Part shown: positions 52,357-61,064 of the stretch, one piece after another
How the letters are laid out: each line of letters begins with the position of its first letter
Numbering within the stretch: the stretch's first letter is position 1
Assembly (NCBI GenBank): GCA_030748215.1
Contig: JASMMK010000010.1
Coordinates: 25,611 to 89,610 of the forward strand
Reading direction: 5' to 3'
DNA from: Candidatus Scalindua sp.
Lineage (GTDB): Bacteria > Planctomycetota > Brocadiia > Brocadiales > Scalinduaceae
Length of the DNA stretch: 64,000 nucleotides
Position numbers and translations under genes: made by a program
The notes under the pieces: model-generated
Told to the model about the DNA's origin: nothing
Seen by the model: only the letters and a program-made list of their open reading frames with translations
The model's database searches: none

Positions 52357-53289
52357 ATGCATTTATTTAAAGCCATATTCGGACAATCTAAAAAGAAACC
52401 AGATGATTCCACGTCTCCTCAAGGCAGGTTTAGCAGGATAATATTATACTTATGTATCGCATTCTTCGTAATAGCAGTAATATTTGTCAGTTTCACATTC
52501 AACGGGAAATGGCAAGCCGGACTGATTGAGGTCGGAGGCTCGATCTTTTTATTTGTTATTTTTCTGCATATCCTGAAAGTCATAATACCACAATCTTCCG
52601 GTATAATTATTACGACGCTCTCTATTTTAATAGCTGTCATACTGGTTTGCGCAAACCTCAGTTTACAAAGAAGCAAGAACAAGGAGTACTCCTTCAATGA
52701 GCTTCTTGTAGGTGATTTACTGCTAAAAAAACTCGTTGGCAAATACGAAGAGCAACCGGATCAACAATTAGCGAAAAGGATTAAAAATGTAATTCCCGGT
52801 AGCGTTGCCCAAACGAAAACAGAGAAAGACACCATTGAATCTACATTTGAAAAACCGGAGAAGGATTTAATGGGTGAGCCGGTTACCTTGCCAATAAACA
52901 AACTCAGCACTGTCTCGATACCCATACACAAAGGAAGAAAACACTCTTTTTACGTTCCGGAAGAAACCGTCAACTATAAATTAGAGGTTGCAGACAAAGA
53001 AAGTTTAAGGCTAAGCAGGACCAGGATAGCTACGGCCGGCTTTACTGTTCAACCGTACAAACCGGAAGAACAGGTTTCAGGTATACATACACCTGCGCCC
53101 TTATACCTTCCGCCAGAAGGAAATATTGACTATAGCTTACTCGAACGAACTATTTACAGTAAACCCGAACAACCCGTTGCAACACCGGAATCAGAAATAC
53201 AACCGGCTCCATCCGAGGAACATATTGAGAATAAAACCTATAAGCAAGTTGAAGAGAAGTTGCAAAAACAGAAACCCACAGGAGAATAA
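52357..53289 (+). CDS. Uncharacterised membrane-anchored protein with proline/acidic tail
   Basis: Predicted 310 aa from ATG 52357 (an earlier open frame overlaps bioA). Three membrane segments lie in the first ~105 residues (IILYLCIAFFVIAVIFVSF; GGSIFLFVIFLHILKVIIP; IITTLSILIAVILVCANLS). The rest is soluble, with AKRIKNVIPGSVAQ and a repeated VPEETV/LPPEGNI style, ending in a Pro/Glu-rich tail. Unrecognised. It is 2 bases before the TPR gene, so the pair is probably one unit, the membrane protein perhaps anchoring the TPR protein. Confidence 0.65.
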   Translation: MHLFKAIFGQSKKKPDDSTSPQGRFSRIILYLCIAFFVIAVIFVSFTFNGKWQAGLIEVGGSIFLFVIFLHILKVIIPQSSGIIITTLSILIAVILVCANLSLQRSKNKEYSFNELLVGDLLLKKLVGKYEEQPDQQLAKRIKNVIPGSVAQTKTEKDTIESTFEKPEKDLMGEPVTLPINKLSTVSIPIHKGRKHSFYVPEETVNYKLEVADKESLRLSRTRIATAGFTVQPYKPEEQVSGIHTPAPLYLPPEGNIDYSLLERTIYSKPEQPVATPESEIQPAPSEEHIENKTYKQVEEKLQKQKPTGE

Positions 53290-53291
53290 CT

Positions 53292-55286
53292 ATGCGCAAG
53301 CTAGCACACGTTTTGTTTTTCACAATAATTACCATCTTGATTGTAAATCACGTTAGTTTTGTGGCCGCTAATGAAGAAGCACAAAACGATCTAGGCAAAT
53401 CAATTGATGAATTGAAAAAGGTGTTAGAACATGAGCCATCAAATGTTGACGTACACTATTACCTCGGACTGGCTTACTATGATAATGGAATGGTATCTGA
53501 GGCGATAGGTGAGCTTAACAAAACCCTGGAGCTTGATCAGAACTATGTTAATGCGTATTTCAATCTGGGCACTATCCATACCAGCCAGGGAGATATCGAT
53601 ATCGCAATTGAGATATTCAAAAAACTTTTACAGGCCGACGCAACCAACGCAAGAGCAGAATATAATCTGGGTTTCCTATATAACGAAAAAGGGTTAATAG
53701 ACGACTCGATTGCCGCGTATAAAAAAGCAATTGAAATTAAACCGGATTATCATCAATCTTTAAATAACCTGGGAATTATCTATTTTAAAAAGGGATTATT
53801 GGATAATGCCGTCGCAAGCTATACAAAAGCCATTGAGGCGAATGCTGATTACGCCGAATCATATTACAACCTTGGAACTGTCTATCTTGAACAGGACCAA
53901 CTTGATGACGCTATCTCTCAACTTGAAAAATCCACGTCCCTTGCACCTGATTTCGCTGGGGCGTACTACAACCTGGGAATTGCTTACCGGAAAAAAAGGA
54001 TGCCGGACGAAGCGATATCAGCATTGAACAGAGCGTTGGAAATAAATCCCGAAGATCTCAAGTCGTTAAACATTCTGGCAATAACCCTTCATGAAAAAGG
54101 AAAATTTGAAGACGCCATATTCGCATATGAAAAAATAGCAGCCATCACCCCAAAGGATGCTAACGTACGTTATAACCTGGGCATTGCTTATTATAAAGCG
54201 GGTATGAAGAAAGAAGCGATATCCGAGTTGCAGAAAGCGTTGAAGCTGGCGCCGGATCACACAAAAGCCCGTTATAATCTGGGTGTAATCTATATGAAAA
54301 AAAACAAACTCAGCAAATCTGCAGAGGAGTTTAAGAAGGCATTAAAAATCGAACCCGGTCATGCAGAAGCCTACGTTAATCTTGGAGTTGTTTATTACCG
54401 TCAAGGGTTACCTGAAGAGGCGATTACCGCTTACAACAGAGCGCTGGAAATCAAACCGGATTATGCTGAAGCATACTACAATGCAAGTTTTGCTTACCTA
54501 AAAAAGGGGCTGATTGACGATGCTATAAATATGCTAAAAAAAGGGATTGAGCTTAACCCAGACAGAGGCCTTCTCTACTTTCTTCTTGGAAACGCCTATA
54601 GCGATAAAGACTTATCAGACGAAGCGATTACCGCCTGGGAAAACGCTATAGAAAAAAACCAGAAACATTATAAAGCATACAATAATCTCGGTTTTGCATA
54701 CTATTCAAAAGGGCTGGCGGACAAAGCAATAACCTCTCTTAAAAAAGCGATAGAGATCAAAGAGAATTACGCGGAAGCCCATTATCATCTGGGTTCAATT
54801 TATATTGAAAAAGAGATGCTGAAAGAGGCCGTCTCAGAGCTGACCCGGGCAATTGAACTCAAACCGGAACATACGAAAGCTTATTATAATTTAGGCCTCA
54901 TATATCGCCATTTGGGTGACATGGACAATGCCATCGCCAAATGGAAGATGGCTGTCAAGCTTGACCCCACATACGCAAAAGCGTATAACAACCTGGGAGT
55001 TGCATATGATTTTACAAATAAGATCGATGAAGCTATTTATCAGTACAAACACGCAATTGAAATGAAATCCGACTACGGTGAAGCTCACTATAATCTTGGC
55101 ATAGCTTACGCGAAGAAAGGCGATATGGAAAATGCTATCTATAAACTGAGGAAGGCGATAGAGATAAACCCGGACAACCCGGATGCCCATTTTGCCCTTG
55201 GCATAATATATCGGGCAAAGTGGAAGATAAAAGAATCGGAAAGAGAAATTTCAGTCTACAATCGTCTAAAATCAGGAACAAATTAA
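53292..55286 (+). CDS. Large exported TPR-repeat protein
   Basis: Predicted 664 aa. A signal peptide (ARKLAHVLFFTIITILIVNH region) precedes roughly 17 to 18 tandem 34-residue TPR units, each of the form YYNLGxAYxxKGxxDxAIxxYxKAIEIKPDY; examples are HYYLGLAYYDNGMVSEAIGE and AYNNLGFAYYSKGLADKAIT. TPR superhelices bind partner proteins. It should be periplasmic or membrane-side. Such very long exported TPR proteins are frequent in planctomycetes. Confidence 0.88.
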   Translation: MRKLAHVLFFTIITILIVNHVSFVAANEEAQNDLGKSIDELKKVLEHEPSNVDVHYYLGLAYYDNGMVSEAIGELNKTLELDQNYVNAYFNLGTIHTSQGDIDIAIEIFKKLLQADATNARAEYNLGFLYNEKGLIDDSIAAYKKAIEIKPDYHQSLNNLGIIYFKKGLLDNAVASYTKAIEANADYAESYYNLGTVYLEQDQLDDAISQLEKSTSLAPDFAGAYYNLGIAYRKKRMPDEAISALNRALEINPEDLKSLNILAITLHEKGKFEDAIFAYEKIAAITPKDANVRYNLGIAYYKAGMKKEAISELQKALKLAPDHTKARYNLGVIYMKKNKLSKSAEEFKKALKIEPGHAEAYVNLGVVYYRQGLPEEAITAYNRALEIKPDYAEAYYNASFAYLKKGLIDDAINMLKKGIELNPDRGLLYFLLGNAYSDKDLSDEAITAWENAIEKNQKHYKAYNNLGFAYYSKGLADKAITSLKKAIEIKENYAEAHYHLGSIYIEKEMLKEAVSELTRAIELKPEHTKAYYNLGLIYRHLGDMDNAIAKWKMAVKLDPTYAKAYNNLGVAYDFTNKIDEAIYQYKHAIEMKSDYGEAHYNLGIAYAKKGDMENAIYKLRKAIEINPDNPDAHFALGIIYRAKWKIKESEREISVYNRLKSGTN

Positions 55287-55301
55287 TCTTTAGGTCAAGC
55301 C

Positions 55302-55610
55302 CTACACATCATCTGCCATGGGCACTTTCACCTCATTGATGAAGAAACTGGTAGTGCTCTTCTTCTGTTTCCGTTCCTCCAGTTTTGCAAAAGCTTCATC
55401 CTTTTCAGAGTAGGGAAAGCTGGCAATCTCCTTATAGCTGGCATCGAAAATCTTCCAGACAACTTTTTCCCGCTTTATAACAGATTTGGCAACTTTCTTC
55501 TTGGTTGTTGTTGCTTTTTTCGCCTTCTTTTCGGCTTTCAACTCTTCACCGGCTTCAGCCTCTTCCGCCATCTGCTGAAGTCTCTCTTTACTGGACGCTC
55601 TTTTAACCAT
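55302..55610 (-). CDS. Small basic protein with coiled coil, 102 aa
   Basis: ATG at 55610 (MVKRASSKERLQ); the longer open frame to 55703 begins with an unlikely extension. It has a charged helix (RLQQMAEEAEAGEELKAEKK), an Ala/Thr/Lys-rich tract (AKKATTTKKKVAKSV), and an acidic-aromatic end (VVWKIFDASYKEIASFPYSE). Unrecognised; the lysine tract suggests nucleic-acid contact. It converges with the TPR gene. Confidence 0.6.
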   Translation of the reverse strand: MVKRASSKERLQQMAEEAEAGEELKAEKKAKKATTTKKKVAKSVIKREKVVWKIFDASYKEIASFPYSEKDEAFAKLEERKQKKSTTSFFINEVKVPMADDV

Positions 55611-55713
55611 AATTTGTTCTCTCTTTCGTAATTGTAAACCTTCATAACTTAAACAATAATGGGGCATTATACACGAAATTGTCAAAACAGCAACAATAAA
55701 CACGGTTTTAACA

Positions 55714-55975
55714 TTAAATGATGAAACTCAACGCTTCATCTGCCGCTTTAGCAGATGCGCCGGGAAATCCGATTAAGGATGTTATCTCTTTAAGCCCGGC
55801 AATACAGGCCTCTCTTTTTTCTTCATTTAATAAGAGCTCGGTTAATTGATAAGCCAGCCATTTATAGTCATCCCTGTACATGAGCTTCTCCGGAACAAAC
55901 GGTTTTCCTGCAATCGCATTGACCAGGCAGATACAAGGTGTATTCATATGTGGTTTGACAGACAATATGAAAAAT
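55714..55975 (-). pseudogene. lpxB: Partial lpxB copy (C-terminal ~85 codons only)
   Basis: The reading frame encodes only the last quarter of a lipid A disaccharide synthase: TPCICLVNAIAG, YRDDYKWLAYQLTELLLNEE, CIAGLKEITSLIG, GASAKAADEALS. It aligns base for base with the 3' end of the intact lpxB at 57837-58985, at roughly four-fifths identity by eye. No catalytic part is present. Homology stops near 55975, just before the radical SAM gene. It is a truncated duplicate, not a gene. Confidence 0.85.
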
Positions 55976-56199
55976 ATAAGCTGTAATCCTCTTGACTAAT
56001 TGATTTATAAGTACATACTTGTTTGATAGTTAATGGATAGAAGAGAAGCAGGATGGGCCAGGCCATGTGGAGTAGAGCTACATTAGGCATTGGAAATTTG
56101 CGAGAGGTTTCTGCTGGCCAAAGTTAGAAGTGGCAGAAGTTTTTTCATGGTTTTTGCTTTTTGCCTACTTTTATCATCTTTAAATCAAAAAATCAGTCT

Positions 56200-57726
56200 A
56201 TGAAAATTTACCTCATATACATCCGAGACGAAGACTATTACAATATTCTTCCTGAAAAACTCAGGAGATCGGGTAACAGCGACCGTATTGAGGTGATGGC
56301 TTTCCCTCCACTTGGCATTCAGACATTGGCACCGGTAATCCGCAACCACGGACACGAGGTTACCATGTTCGATACCTGCCATCCACAGATGAAAGAAGAG
56401 CACATCGAGCAGGCAGTGAAAGATGAAAAACCTGATATAATTATCCTTTCATTTCTTTCAACTACTGCGTACCTCCTTATGAAGAGTATGGCGCAAAGGC
56501 TGAAGAAGGCGGCACCAAAAACACCCATTATTGTCGGAGGAGCTTTTGCAACAGTGAATGCTGTTAAGATCCTGAACGATGCGCCATATATTGATTGCGT
56601 TGGCAGGGGGGAAGGTGAAGAGCTGATTCCTGAGTACCTCGACAACCTGGATAATTTGAAAATAGTCGGCGGTCTTACCTGGCGATCCAATGATGAAGTG
56701 GTCCATAACCCTGACCGCCCCCTGATCAGGGACCTTGACCAGTTTCCTTATCCTGATCGCAAAAGCTTACCGATCGAATATATCGAATCGATGCCAATGG
56801 ATGCGCCAGCGGTCCTTTCTCTCGATCGTTTTTGTACCATGCAAACCACACGTGGCTGCCCTTTCCAATGTATTTATTGCGATATTCCATCCCTCGCAAG
56901 GGGCAAGTGGAGGAGTCGCTCACCGGAGCACGTTCTGGGAGAAATGCAGCAGTTGAATGATGAAGGCTACAGATCAATCTACCTGACCGACGACCATTTC
57001 CTGATGCAACGTAAACGCATAGAGGCCGTTTGTAACGGTATCATTGACAAAAAACTGGAGTTTCATTGGGGGTGCGAGGGCAGAGTTGATTCACTTGCTG
57101 TTGAGGAATTACCATTGATGGTAAAAGCTAACTGTACTTTTCTTGCCTTTGGTGTTGAAGCCGGAACAAAAAAAGTACTCAACCGCCTGAAAAAGGGCCA
57201 GACTATTGAACAGATAGAATATGCCATAAAACAGGCCAAAAAAGACGGAATTGAAACGGCACATGGTTTTTTTCTGATCGGATCGCCAGATGAAACCGTT
57301 AAAGATATTCTGGAGAGTTTTCGATTCGCCGTCCGGCTTAAACTCGACACATTTAGCTTTAGCCGGTTATGCGTTTACCGTGGGACTCCTCTATGGCAGG
57401 AATATGTAGAAAGGGGTATTATCGATGATGACCGAGATTGGCACAAGTGGTTTAAATGTTCAGACATCGATCCAACAATTCTTCCGAGCGAAGTAGTCCA
57501 CCAGGCAAGAAAAAAGGGGTATATGTTGTTGTTTGGTTACCTGTTACTCCTTCGTCCCGTAGCCACATTCAGGCTCCTTCGCAAGTTCAGTCGATATATG
57601 ACGACATCAGATATTTGCACATTGTTATGGGGGCCGTTTAGTAAAAAGGCCAAAACCAGAAAACCAGAACTTCCTGAATGGATGGTTGAGCAGGGACTGG
57701 ATTCACCGATCAGGGCAGATTCTTAA
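56200..57726 (+). CDS. B12-binding-domain radical SAM enzyme
   Basis: Predicted 508 aa from ATG 56200. The N-terminal cobalamin-binding region has LGIQTLAPVIRNHGHEVTMF, IIILSFLSTTAYLLMKS and TPIIVGGAFATVNAVKIL. The radical SAM core starts at TTRGCPFQCIYCDIPSLARG (Cx3Cx2C). Next come YLTDDHFLMQR, FGVEAGTKKVLNRLKKGQT and GFFLIGSPDE. This is the BchE/HpnP/HpnR-like group that methylates or rearranges non-activated carbons. In anammox organisms such enzymes have been proposed for ladderane or hopanoid synthesis; the substrate here is unknown. It lies between a truncated and a full lpxB. Confidence 0.85.
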   Translation: MKIYLIYIRDEDYYNILPEKLRRSGNSDRIEVMAFPPLGIQTLAPVIRNHGHEVTMFDTCHPQMKEEHIEQAVKDEKPDIIILSFLSTTAYLLMKSMAQRLKKAAPKTPIIVGGAFATVNAVKILNDAPYIDCVGRGEGEELIPEYLDNLDNLKIVGGLTWRSNDEVVHNPDRPLIRDLDQFPYPDRKSLPIEYIESMPMDAPAVLSLDRFCTMQTTRGCPFQCIYCDIPSLARGKWRSRSPEHVLGEMQQLNDEGYRSIYLTDDHFLMQRKRIEAVCNGIIDKKLEFHWGCEGRVDSLAVEELPLMVKANCTFLAFGVEAGTKKVLNRLKKGQTIEQIEYAIKQAKKDGIETAHGFFLIGSPDETVKDILESFRFAVRLKLDTFSFSRLCVYRGTPLWQEYVERGIIDDDRDWHKWFKCSDIDPTILPSEVVHQARKKGYMLLFGYLLLLRPVATFRLLRKFSRYMTTSDICTLLWGPFSKKAKTRKPELPEWMVEQGLDSPIRADS

Positions 57727-57836
57727 AAAAGGCAAAAATTTATACTCTGGTATTGGAATTCCATGATTACGGCATTCTAATTCGATTTTTTCTATACCGC
57801 AGCCTTTGCAATATGAAACTCACCAAAAAATTTAGC

Positions 57837-58985
57837 TTATATCATACTCAATGCTTCATCAGCAGCCTTTGCCGATGCGCCTGGAGATCCGATTAAAGAT
57901 GTTACTTCTTTAAGTCCGTCAATACACGCCTCTCTTTTTTCTTCATTTAATAACAGTTCGGTTGCGCGTGAAGCCAGCCATTTATAGTCATCCCTGTACA
58001 TGGTTTTCTCCGGAACAACTTCTCTTTCCGCAATCGCGTTGACCAGGCATATATAGGGTGTATCAATATGTGGTTTCGAAGCAAAATATGCAAATGGTGA
58101 GACACGGTAGCAGGCTACCATAGGAATTTGATAATTTGCTATTTCCAGTGTAACCGTTCCTGAATTGCAGATACATAGTGAAGATGACTTGATCACTTCA
58201 GAAATTTTTTCTGTAACTATCTCTATCGACAATCTTTTATTATTTGTAGATGCAAAACACTTTGTAATGCTCTCTATCAACTCTAAATTTCTTTTATTAC
58301 TGCATGATAATAGAAATTTGACTGATGGAATTTTTTCATGAATTGCGGTTGCCGTCTCCAGGAGAATAGGCAGTAGTGTTCTAATTTCCTGTTTACGGCT
58401 TCCGGGTAACAATGAAATAACTGTTTTTTGTTCTCCTCCTTTGATTTTTTCAATGAGATTTGTATCTATATCCTTCACGTTAAGTTCATCAAAAAGTGGA
58501 TGTCCAACGTACTTTGCAGAGACACCTCCATTAGTATAGAACGTCTCCTCAAAAGGATAGATGACCACCATCCGGTCTACAAATTTTTTAATCTTTTTAA
58601 TCCGCCACGATCCATGGGCCCAGAGCTGAGGGCTTATGTAATACATAACAGGTATATTCCTTTTCTTAGCAGCCCTGGCCAGGTAGAGATTAAAACCCAC
58701 GTAATCAATCAGGATTAAAAGTTCGGGCTTCTCTTCATCAAAGAAACGATAGCAATCTTTAAATATTGTCCATAATCCGGGAATCTTTTTGAGTGACTGC
58801 AGCCACATGACGGAATGAGAACTCATATCGCGAATACATTGCAGGCCCGCCTCAGCCATCTTATTTCTCCCTAAACCGTAGAACTCAATTGACGGATTTT
58901 TCTTATGAATCTCACGCATCAGATTTGAACCGTGCATATCACCGGACGTTTCACCCGCACTTATGAATATTTTTTTAGTTTCCAA
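57837..58985 (-). CDS. lpxB: Lipid-A-disaccharide synthase
   Basis: Predicted 382 aa. Starts ETKKIFISAGETSGDMHG (the family's GExSGD motif). Then SVMWLQSLKKIPGLW, LILIDYVGFNLYLARAAKK, YYISPQLWAHGSWRIKKIKK, VYPFEETFY, SLLPGSRKQEIRTLLPILLE, SSLCICNSGTVTLEIA. It joins UDP-2,3-diacylglucosamine with lipid X, so this organism makes a lipid A and has an outer membrane. Its 5' end overlaps the 111-aa membrane gene by 11 bases. Confidence 0.95.
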   Translation of the reverse strand: METKKIFISAGETSGDMHGSNLMREIHKKNPSIEFYGLGRNKMAEAGLQCIRDMSSHSVMWLQSLKKIPGLWTIFKDCYRFFDEEKPELLILIDYVGFNLYLARAAKKRNIPVMYYISPQLWAHGSWRIKKIKKFVDRMVVIYPFEETFYTNGGVSAKYVGHPLFDELNVKDIDTNLIEKIKGGEQKTVISLLPGSRKQEIRTLLPILLETATAIHEKIPSVKFLLSCSNKRNLELIESITKCFASTNNKRLSIEIVTEKISEVIKSSSLCICNSGTVTLEIANYQIPMVACYRVSPFAYFASKPHIDTPYICLVNAIAEREVVPEKTMYRDDYKWLASRATELLLNEEKREACIDGLKEVTSLIGSPGASAKAADEALSMI

Positions 58986-59310
58986 GGTATAGAATAATTA
59001 AATTAATAGGAAGTAAAATTGGAGAAAAGATCCATGCAACAATTGATGAGAAAGAGGTGTCGATGCAGAATAGTCCATATTTCACATCTAAGGCAAACGC
59101 TATCAGACATGAAACCGGAAACGCAACACACGGCGCCATGAGCAGGTAAAAGAAAATCGTATAATCCTCATAGAGCAGACCATGCGCAAATATTATATTC
59201 GAAATTAAGAATGTTAAGGAAAATAGAACACACAGCTTAATCTTCGAATAAAAATAGCACGCTGCCGTTAATGGCAATGAAAGTATGGATAAGATTATTA
59301 ATAGTGTCAT
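58975..59310 (-). CDS. Membrane protein upstream of lpxB
   Basis: Predicted 111 aa from ATG 59310 (the longer frame to 59337 begins in repeat sequence). Three to four hydrophobic helices (MTLLIILSILSLPLTAACYF; IFFYLLMAPCVAFPVSCLIA; AWIFSPILLPINLIILYLGN). No motif recognised. It overlaps lpxB by 11 bases, so the two are translated together, perhaps in lipid A or sugar-lipid handling. Confidence 0.6.
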   Translation of the reverse strand: MTLLIILSILSLPLTAACYFYSKIKLCVLFSLTFLISNIIFAHGLLYEDYTIFFYLLMAPCVAFPVSCLIAFALDVKYGLFCIDTSFSSIVAWIFSPILLPINLIILYLGN

Positions 59311-59316
59311 CTCGTA

Positions 59317-59400
59317 AAAGTTCAGCCACGAAGACACAAATGCACCAAGAGGACTATTCTTAAATATTCTTTTCTTTGTGTCTTGGAGACTTAGTGGCTA
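59317..59400. repeat. Dispersed-repeat hairpin
   Basis: AGCCACgAAGACACAAA at the left can pair with TTTGTGTCTTggagactta-GTGGCT at the right. The words are those of other spacers in this window, here facing each other as an inverted pair. Confidence 0.5.
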
Positions 59401-59410
59401 AAATGTCCTT

Positions 59411-60394
59411 TTATCTAAATAGTAGAAAAATAAATGCAAAGTATCCTGACACCAGCACAGTGCCTGCAAGCCTGTTAACCGTCAGGCTGCCTCTGATCAT
59501 CGGTATCAAGGCCAGGGAGAAGAGAAGCATGATAGGGAATTCAAAAAGGAGAGTTCCTCTCTCCACATTTAATGGCCTTACCAATGCTACAGACCCCAGG
59601 ACCATGAGTATGTTGAAGATATTGCTGCCAATCACATTTCCCACACAAATATCCGCCTCTTTTTTCAGAACACTTACAACGGACGTTGCCATTTCCGGTA
59701 CTGAAGTACCAAAAGCAACTACCGTCATTCCGATAACCATCTCACTTATCCCGAAGCTGCCGGCAATAAAAATTGCAGATTTAACTAATACATGCGAACC
59801 GACCAGGAGACATGCTAAACCAATTATAATGTAAATGATATTAGTTAATAAATGCCTCCCTGTCCTACACTCTTCCTCTGTGCTCTCTGGCATACCTGTT
59901 TTGCTGACGGGGTTGCCGGCCATTGAATTTTTTGACTCTTTCTTAGAATTAAAAGTACTATAAATCTGATAACCTATAAATAATATAATCCCTGTGAAAA
60001 GAAGTATTCCATCAATTAACCCTATCTTACTATCTATTGCCATAAAATAGAGAGCGGCTGAGATCCCAATCATCAGTGGCAGTTCGCGCCTCATTATGAT
60101 TTTCTCCACCTTCAAGGGGAGAACAATTGCGGAAATGCCAAGGATAAGGCCAATATTCGCGATGTTACTTCCGATTATATTCCCGATAGCTATATCATTA
60201 GATCCTTTTATAGATGCAGTTAAACTGACTGCCAATTCAGGACTGGAAGTACCAAAGGCGACAACAGTTAAACCTATTACTATGGGCCTTATCCCGAGAT
60301 CACGTGATAGCTTTGATGAACCCTTTACAAGCCATTCGGCACCAAAGTATACGCCCGAAATCCCAACAATAAACAGAACGAATTGAAGTAGCAA
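59411..60394 (-). CDS. Calcium/sodium antiporter, CaCA family (YrbG-like)
   Basis: Predicted 327 aa with about ten membrane helices. Both alpha-repeat cation motifs are visible: GLTVVAFGTSSPELAVSL near residue 43-60 and GMTVVAFGTSVPEMATSV near 223-240, each with GTSxPE; GNIIGSNIANIGLIL and GNVIGSNIFNILMVL accompany them. The family exchanges Ca2+ for Na+ or H+ across the inner membrane. It converges toward the lpxB group and stands alone. Confidence 0.92.
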   Translation of the reverse strand: MLLQFVLFIVGISGVYFGAEWLVKGSSKLSRDLGIRPIVIGLTVVAFGTSSPELAVSLTASIKGSNDIAIGNIIGSNIANIGLILGISAIVLPLKVEKIIMRRELPLMIGISAALYFMAIDSKIGLIDGILLFTGIILFIGYQIYSTFNSKKESKNSMAGNPVSKTGMPESTEEECRTGRHLLTNIIYIIIGLACLLVGSHVLVKSAIFIAGSFGISEMVIGMTVVAFGTSVPEMATSVVSVLKKEADICVGNVIGSNIFNILMVLGSVALVRPLNVERGTLLFEFPIMLLFSLALIPMIRGSLTVNRLAGTVLVSGYFAFIFLLFR

Positions 60395-60661
60395 AAATAA
60401 ATTCCTCTTATGCTCAATTTTTATAATTCAAGTAAAGCGAATACGTTAGAAGTATAATGGCTGGAACTTTTCCGTCAAACATAAAAACTCTTAGCCTTCA
60501 AGCTATATTTGATCTGCCGAACCTGTCCGCTCGATTCTCCTGGCAGGATTGACATGAGTACGGTGAGCCTGTTTTGCACCAAAATCAGCATCCTTATAAA
60601 AGCAGTGTGGAAAAGACAAAGACGAAATTCATTTGGGTTTAAATAAATTTAAAAAAAGTAT

Positions 60662-60689
60662 TTGACATTAACAAAAAGTTTTCTAGAAT
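60662..60689 (+). promoter_or_regulatory. Strong sigma70-type promoter
   Basis: TTGACA (60662-60667) is a perfect -35; TAGAAT (60684-60689) is one base off the -10; the spacer is 16 bases. Transcription should start near 60696, far (~370 bases) from the next gene. Confidence 0.6.
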
Positions 60690-60695
60690 ACTGCG

Positions 60696-60831
60696 GTTGA
60701 GACTAAATCTCAATTAGATTTTTATATTAAAAAAGGCTATCAGCTTCGCTCGGCAAGCTCTAACTGATAGCCAGGCACGGAAACGCAGTAGAGGTGACGT
60801 ATACGCCCCCTCTTCGCATTTGGCCTTTTTT
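60696..60831 (+). ncRNA. Candidate independent small RNA (~136 nt)
   Basis: Framed by the promoter above and by an intrinsic terminator ending in TTTTTT (60826-60831). Three stem-loops can form: TTGAGA/TCTCAA at 60697-60713; GGCTATCAG/CTGATAGCC, a perfect 9-bp stem, at 60735-60772; and a longer imperfect hairpin with AAACGC...GCATTT and GAGG...CCTC at 60774-60825, ending in GGCC. No ORF of note inside. It matches no RNA family I can name (not tRNA, tmRNA, RNase P or SRP). It could alternatively be a 5' leader, but the terminator sits before any gene. Confidence 0.5.
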
Positions 60832-61064
60832 CATTATAACGACTGCTTTTTTCAAGTCAATTGGCAATAGTTATCAGGCTTAGATGCGATCACCGCGTGT
60901 TCGTAGTGCATTGAGCGGACTATTTTGACGTCCCTCAATGCTGTTTATGGATCTTGTCTGTATTAGAAAGATTCTACGGATGGGCGTACTGGGCTTTGTA
61001 CATATTACTGCCACAGTGCGCCTCTAAGTTGACTATTTTTGAAAAAAGAAAGGAGCAGTAAAAA

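Noticed and set aside
59311..59337. Longer N-terminus for the membrane protein upstream of lpxB
   Set aside because: The extra codons fall in a dispersed-repeat hairpin; the ATG at 59310 starts directly at the first hydrophobic helix.
60771..60790. Resemblance to the SRP RNA apical loop (CAGGCACGGAAAC)
   Set aside because: The symmetric loop and AGCAG side of SRP RNA cannot be formed; the GGAA is closed by the wrong bases.
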